From Aulosira sp. FACHB-615 (GTDB lineage: Bacteria; Cyanobacteriota; Cyanobacteriia; Cyanobacteriales; Nostocaceae), in NCBI RefSeq assembly GCF_014698045.1, contig NZ_JACJSE010000021.1, forward strand, positions 47,342-111,341: a DNA stretch of 64,000 nucleotides. The letters are read 5' to 3'. Position numbers and translations under genes: made by a program. The notes under the pieces were generated by a model. It was not told the origin of the DNA, ran no database searches, and was given only the letters and a program-made list of their open reading frames with translations. Positions 62,563-64,000 of this stretch are shown here, piece after piece; the first letter of the stretch is position 1; every line of letters begins with the position of its first letter.

Positions 62563-63633
62563 TCAAACTCTTACTTTCTGCGTCTCTGCGTCAGATATTG
62601 GCACTACCTTCACAATCTTTTCCACTTCATCCACCATTACCCGCGACAGTCCAAACTGCTCAATTACAGTTGCATTCGTTGTCAAATGGGTACTAATATT
62701 CGCTACGTGATACTGGCTTGCTTCTGTAGCCAAAGTGGCTGGCAAAATTAACTGATCTCCTAAATGCTCATCGACAGGCGCACCCGTTTGGTGAAACTTC
62801 AACAGTTGTTCACAAGCAATTTCAGCCACCCTTTCTGATGACATCCGCCATCGCCCAAACCCACCAAATCCCGTCAAGCTATTCTCATATTCAGCCGTCA
62901 GAAAAATCCCAGCCCCCGCAGCGACACCTCTTTCTCGTAAAGTTTGCATAGAAACCTTGAACCCAGCTATGCGTAATATTTTCTCAGCCCGATTTGCCAT
63001 TCGCTGAGGAATATGAGCAGGTAATTCCGTCACCACTGCCAGTCCCCGTACTTGGCGTAAATTACCGCGTTTGAGTAAATTTATGCCACTGAGTTGACTA
63101 CCACCACTCACCTGCAATGTTACCTCTCCGCCACCTTGGGGATACCACCCCCAAGCACCTAATTTCACAGATGCTTTAACACCCATACGCTGAAGCATTG
63201 GCAGATATACCTGCTCAATATATGTCATCGTCGGGCTGAAGATCACATGAGTACCACCACGCAACGTTACTTGAGAATTACCCTTGGCTAAAGCTAACGG
63301 TAAAAGAATTGTTTGTAAAACTAAAGTAATTGCTCCAGCCGAACCACCTTCTAACACTTCACTGACATCAAAAGTATAGTTTCCCGACTGCACTGAGCGA
63401 CTGGGCATAAATTCCAGCATCATCGAACCCAAAGCATCACCCTGTAATTGAGCTTGACAAATCTTCGCCGCCGCGCGGACTGCTGTCAGGTGTTGTGGCG
63501 CTAACCCTGGCTTTTTGCGTCCGGCACGAATATTGGCAATGCGAATAGGTTCACCCGTGATAGCGGCTAAACTCAGGCAAGTACGGAGAACTTGTCCGCC
63601 TCCCTCCCCGTAGGAACCGTCAATGTCAATCAT
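62563..63633 (-). CDS. rtcA: RNA 3'-terminal phosphate cyclase
   Basis: The protein is 356 aa from the ATG at 63633 (MIDIDGSYGEGGGQVLRTCLSLAAITG). An in-frame Met 16 codons upstream gives an untypical start. Motifs: GSYGEGGGQVLRTCLSL, RAGRKKPGLAPQHLTAVRAAAKIC, GGSAGAITLVLQTILLPLA, RGGTHVIFSPTMTYI, and the nucleotidyl-transfer His in DEHLGDQLILPATLA. It converts RNA 3'-phosphate to 2',3'-cyclic phosphate in ATP-dependent fashion. It stands alone; no rtcB neighbour is visible. Confidence 0.93.
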   Translation of the reverse strand: MIDIDGSYGEGGGQVLRTCLSLAAITGEPIRIANIRAGRKKPGLAPQHLTAVRAAAKICQAQLQGDALGSMMLEFMPSRSVQSGNYTFDVSEVLEGGSAGAITLVLQTILLPLALAKGNSQVTLRGGTHVIFSPTMTYIEQVYLPMLQRMGVKASVKLGAWGWYPQGGGEVTLQVSGGSQLSGINLLKRGNLRQVRGLAVVTELPAHIPQRMANRAEKILRIAGFKVSMQTLRERGVAAGAGIFLTAEYENSLTGFGGFGRWRMSSERVAEIACEQLLKFHQTGAPVDEHLGDQLILPATLATEASQYHVANISTHLTTNATVIEQFGLSRVMVDEVEKIVKVVPISDAETQKVRV

Positions 63634-63791
63634 GAGCAGTGTTGGAATGATAGATGTTGGGTAATGCCCAAGTTTTGACAATTAAAGCACAGATGACCAG
63701 AAATAAACACAGCTAAATTGAGCGTAGTCCGACAGGCTTACTTGATGGTGCGTTCCATTCCCCATAATTATTGCCTGTAATAGCTGGTATA

Positions 63792-63905
63792 TTACATCTG
63801 AGATAGTAGCCTTTCATACTCTGTATGTGACCCCACCCAAAACCAAATAACTGTGTCTCCCTTTAACTGTCCAACGGCTCGATAGCTTACAGCACTTGCG
63901 TCTGT
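63792..63905 (-). pseudogene. ParE/RelE toxin C-terminal remnant
   Basis: The minus strand reads ...ITDASAVSYRAVGQLKGDTVIWFWVGSHTEYERLLSQM and stop. The C-terminal motif WFWVGSHTEYE matches the toxin at 21470 (WFWIGTHAEYD). The upstream part is missing; the frame runs into the region of the transposase start. The gene was probably broken by the mobile element. The boundary at 63905 is approximate. Confidence 0.65.
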
Positions 63906-63942
63906 TATGAGGTACAATAAATTAAAATATAAATACCTCTAA

Positions 63943-64000
63943 ATGAAGTCATACTCTGTCGATCTTCGAGAAAAAATAGTTGCAGCACATCTTCAAAAAA
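63943..64000 (+). CDS. IS630-family transposase, start only (window edge)
   Basis: The frame from ATG 63943 reads MKSYSVDLREKIVAAHLQK and is cut by the window. This is the usual N-terminus (helix-turn-helix start) of IS630-type transposases. The element presumably continues beyond the window. Its left end is likely near 63905-63925, next to the toxin remnant. Confidence 0.7.
   Translation, partial: MKSYSVDLREKIVAAHLQK

Overview
The window comes from a filamentous, probably heterocyst-forming cyanobacterium (Nostocales). The signs are many HIP1 octamers (GCGATCGC), runs of degenerate heptanucleotide repeats (STRR type) between genes, high-AT spacers, several STAND-like AAA/WD40/CHAT proteins, and cyanobacteria-specific families (DUF2227, DUF6761, ComFB, BolA next to Grx4). 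I cannot name the species.

Layout. 1-9.4 kb: the start of a sigma factor, a three-part AAA/cyclase-like/AAA signalling protein, and a phosphate uptake locus. The locus is pstS-pstC-pstA-pstB behind an array of Pho-box-like repeats, plus a second divergent PstB-like ATPase on the opposite strand. 9.4-18 kb: mostly housekeeping or small conserved genes (orphan RHH protein, FAD oxidoreductase, tRNA-Val(UAC), DUF2227, GerMN, ComFB, frr-pyrH, a redoxin). 18.1-23.1 kb: an alpha/beta hydrolase gene whose 3' end is repeated three more times downstream. The copies separate small-gene cassettes: two paralogous pairs of a small protein with an aspartic protease, a toxin-antitoxin pair, a small hypothetical gene and a methyltransferase-like gene. 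One copy is split by a 93-bp MITE with a 5-bp target duplication. 23.2-24.8 kb: DoxX, ureidoglycolate lyase-like and TspO-like genes.

25.2-47.5 kb holds the main system: a minus-strand operon of about 17 genes for a contractile injection system (CIS). It encodes sheath, tube, a zinc-ribbon baseplate protein, a proline-rich protein, a Pvc16-like cap protein, an AAA+ ATPase, a small coupled protein, a DUF4157 metalloprotease-like cargo candidate, tube adaptor, LysM protein, gp27-like hub, gp5-like spike, PAAR-like tip, gp25, two gp6/J-like wedge proteins, a tail protein I-like protein, a tail fibre and a coiled-coil protein. Many junctions are 4-nt ATGA overlaps. There are no capsid, portal or terminase genes and no T6SS membrane-complex genes. 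The content fits an extracellular-type CIS or the thylakoid-anchored CIS described in Anabaena. No classical tape measure is visible.

47.5-53.6 kb: a repeat-rich spacer (298-bp MITE with 7-bp target duplication, 23-bp tandem repeats, STRRs), then an AAA-WD40 protein and a CHAT-protease-AAA protein. 53.6-64 kb: ordinary chromosomal genes (membrane protein, ABC ATPase, OmpR-type regulator, DUF6761, Grx4/BolA, subtilisin-like protease, acyltransferase, tadA, rtcA). The window ends in a ParE/RelE toxin remnant beside the start of an IS630-type transposase.

Positions were read by eye. Family assignments rest on recognised motifs and neighbourhood, not on database searches.
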